Positions 62,987-64,000 of a stretch of 64,000 nucleotides of DNA are shown here, in pieces (position 1 is the stretch's first letter; every line of letters starts with the position of its first letter). The notes below the pieces were generated by a model. It worked only from the letters and a program-made list of their open reading frames with translations, had not been told where the DNA came from and ran no database searches. Position numbers and translations under genes: made by a program. The stretch comes from CAZFGK01 sp964518635 (GTDB taxonomy: Bacteria; Zixibacteria; MSB-5A5; GN15; FEB-12), in contig CAZFGK010000006.1 of NCBI GenBank assembly GCA_964518635.1, forward strand, positions 1-64,000, given 5' to 3'.

Positions 62987-63982
62987 TCAGAACCGAATAC
63001 CCGCGCTCAAACGATAGGTGGCATCGAAATCATCATGATGCAGATAGGCGAGATCAAGATTGACTGTTTTGTAGCTGACACCGGCTCCGGCAGTGAGGCG
63101 GCCATTGTCAAATCCCACTCGTCCAGCAACCAGCTGCTGATACCAGATTTCGAGACCGTATTGAGTGTCGAGCGAGAATTTCCCCGCCCAGTACTGGGCG
63201 GCATCCTTGAGATTCTCTGCGCGAATCTCTCCTGATGCCAGCAGTGAGCCACTCCAGTCATTCATGGTACGGGAGATGCGAACTCCCGGATGGAGTGCAG
63301 GTAAGATCGATTCGGCTCGTGAAGAGGAAGTTGCCGATGTCGAATCACTGGTCGGAACGACTGTCCCACCGTTGTAGCGAATAAAACCGGAGGTCGCATC
63401 GCTGAGAACAAGCCCAAAGGTAAGCCAATCATTCGCCGCATAGATTGCACCAAGATCAGTTGTCAGACCGAATCCGGTTTCGGTTCCGAGATCTCGATAG
63501 ATCACTTTCAAAGTCCCACCAAGGGAGAGTTTCGGCCCGATTCGCTTTGCGAGGGCTCCAGAAAAGAGCATATCGGCGTGCGACTCTTCGCGAACTACTT
63601 CCGGTCGCCCGGAGCCACTCAATTCAGTGATCTTGATTCCACCGCCGCCGAGGTAATAGAAATAGCCGCCGAGGGCAAAACCTGAACCGGAATCAGGGGC
63701 CGGTTGGGCGTAAGCAATGACATCATGATTGAGAAGTTCACCGAATGTCTCGGCGTGCATGGCGGAGAGTTGTCGCTGGGAAATCGCAGTCAGGGAGGCA
63801 GGGTTCCAGTAGGCCGCGAAGCCATCGGATGGCCCCGCGACCATCGCCCGTCCGAGGGCTTGACCACGCGCTCCAGCACCAAGAGTGTATGCATCCCCGG
63901 CGAACTTCTCTGCAAATCCAGAGACCGCAGTGAGGGCGAGAAGAGCGAAGGTCAGTATGAAGGGGCGCAGGATGATTTTCAC
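62987..63982 (-). CDS. PorV/PorQ-type outer-membrane protein
   Basis: 331 residues. Signal peptide (PFILTFALLALTAVSGFA) then a FadL-like/PorV-PorQ barrel: LGAGARGQALGRAMVAGPSD, AAYWNPASLTAI (the hallmark YWNPA), LSAMHAETFGELLNHDVIAY, and a long set of beta strands ending in FDATYRLSAGIRF with C-terminal Phe. The family includes PorV/PorQ of type IX secretion and the UPF0164 group; a T9SS link cannot be drawn here as no T9SS genes are seen. The operon partner is the DinB gene. The gene is complete within the window. Confidence 0.88.
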   Translation of the reverse strand: MKIILRPFILTFALLALTAVSGFAEKFAGDAYTLGAGARGQALGRAMVAGPSDGFAAYWNPASLTAISQRQLSAMHAETFGELLNHDVIAYAQPAPDSGSGFALGGYFYYLGGGGIKITELSGSGRPEVVREESHADMLFSGALAKRIGPKLSLGGTLKVIYRDLGTETGFGLTTDLGAIYAANDWLTFGLVLSDATSGFIRYNGGTVVPTSDSTSATSSSRAESILPALHPGVRISRTMNDWSGSLLASGEIRAENLKDAAQYWAGKFSLDTQYGLEIWYQQLVAGRVGFDNGRLTAGAGVSYKTVNLDLAYLHHDDFDATYRLSAGIRF

Positions 63983-64000
63983 GTCTGCCCTAATATCGTC

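Overview
The window (about 50% G+C, dense, operon-rich) comes from a Gram-negative, aerobically respiring bacterium. Evidence: outer-membrane beta-barrel proteins (Wzi-like, PorV/PorQ-like, two unassigned barrels), lipoproteins, an alternative complex III joined to a caa3-type oxidase, DUF5683, exosortase and a B12-dependent ribonucleotide reductase. This mix is typical of the FCB superphylum and candidate phyla near it; the phylum cannot be fixed without phylogeny. No tRNA, rRNA, CRISPR array, prophage or canonical IS element was seen.

Layout. 1-6.6 kb: 3' part of a Wzi-like barrel, a YyaL-type thioredoxin-domain protein, SRPBCC protein, OsmC-DUF302 fusion, thioredoxin-like lipoprotein, NfeD and an SPFH/stomatin protein. 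6.6-8.0 kb: repeat-rich, gene-poor island with one orphan membrane protein. 8.0-12.1 kb: secreted M14 carboxypeptidase and an SDR epimerase. 12.1-12.9 kb: a RAYT (REP-associated tyrosine transposase) with three REP-like hairpins on each side in mirror orientation. 12.9-18.6 kb: Ser/Thr kinase-TolB-TPR receptor, DinB protein, aldo/keto reductase, TPR protein. 18.8-30.2 kb: nucleotide-sugar and envelope block (gmd, rmd, UDP-sugar dehydrogenase, HEAT-like and HD-GYP proteins, DUF5683, lipid kinase, exosortase, EpsI, UbiA-family phosphoribosyltransferase). 30.2-35.5 kb: a Fur-box-controlled barrel/mini-cytochrome pair, a candidate small RNA, and nrdJ with a structured leader.

36.3-52.4 kb is one respiratory locus: ctaB, actABCDEF, a small conserved membrane protein, SCO, ctaCDEF (A2-type caa3 oxidase), a heme A synthase fused to a second SCO domain, and DUF420. 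It encodes a quinol:cytochrome c oxidoreductase, its terminal oxidase, and the heme A and copper assembly factors. A sigma70-like promoter lies before actA. 52.4-64 kb: two secreted amidohydrolases with partly degenerate metal sites, acetoacetyl-CoA synthetase, flavin reductase-like protein, two DinB-superfamily proteins, an acyl-CoA thioesterase, a PorV-like barrel, and the most unusual gene of the window.

That gene (60957-61910) encodes a signal peptide and an outer-membrane barrel in one frame, interrupted only by two UGA codons spaced as U-x-x-U directly after the signal peptide. A hairpin with a GGUC apical loop begins its loop 17 nt after the second UGA, resembling bacterial SECIS elements. 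UGA is an ordinary stop elsewhere in the window. A secreted, diselenide-type (UxxU) barrel selenoprotein is the leading hypothesis; a pseudogene with two nonsense codons is the alternative.
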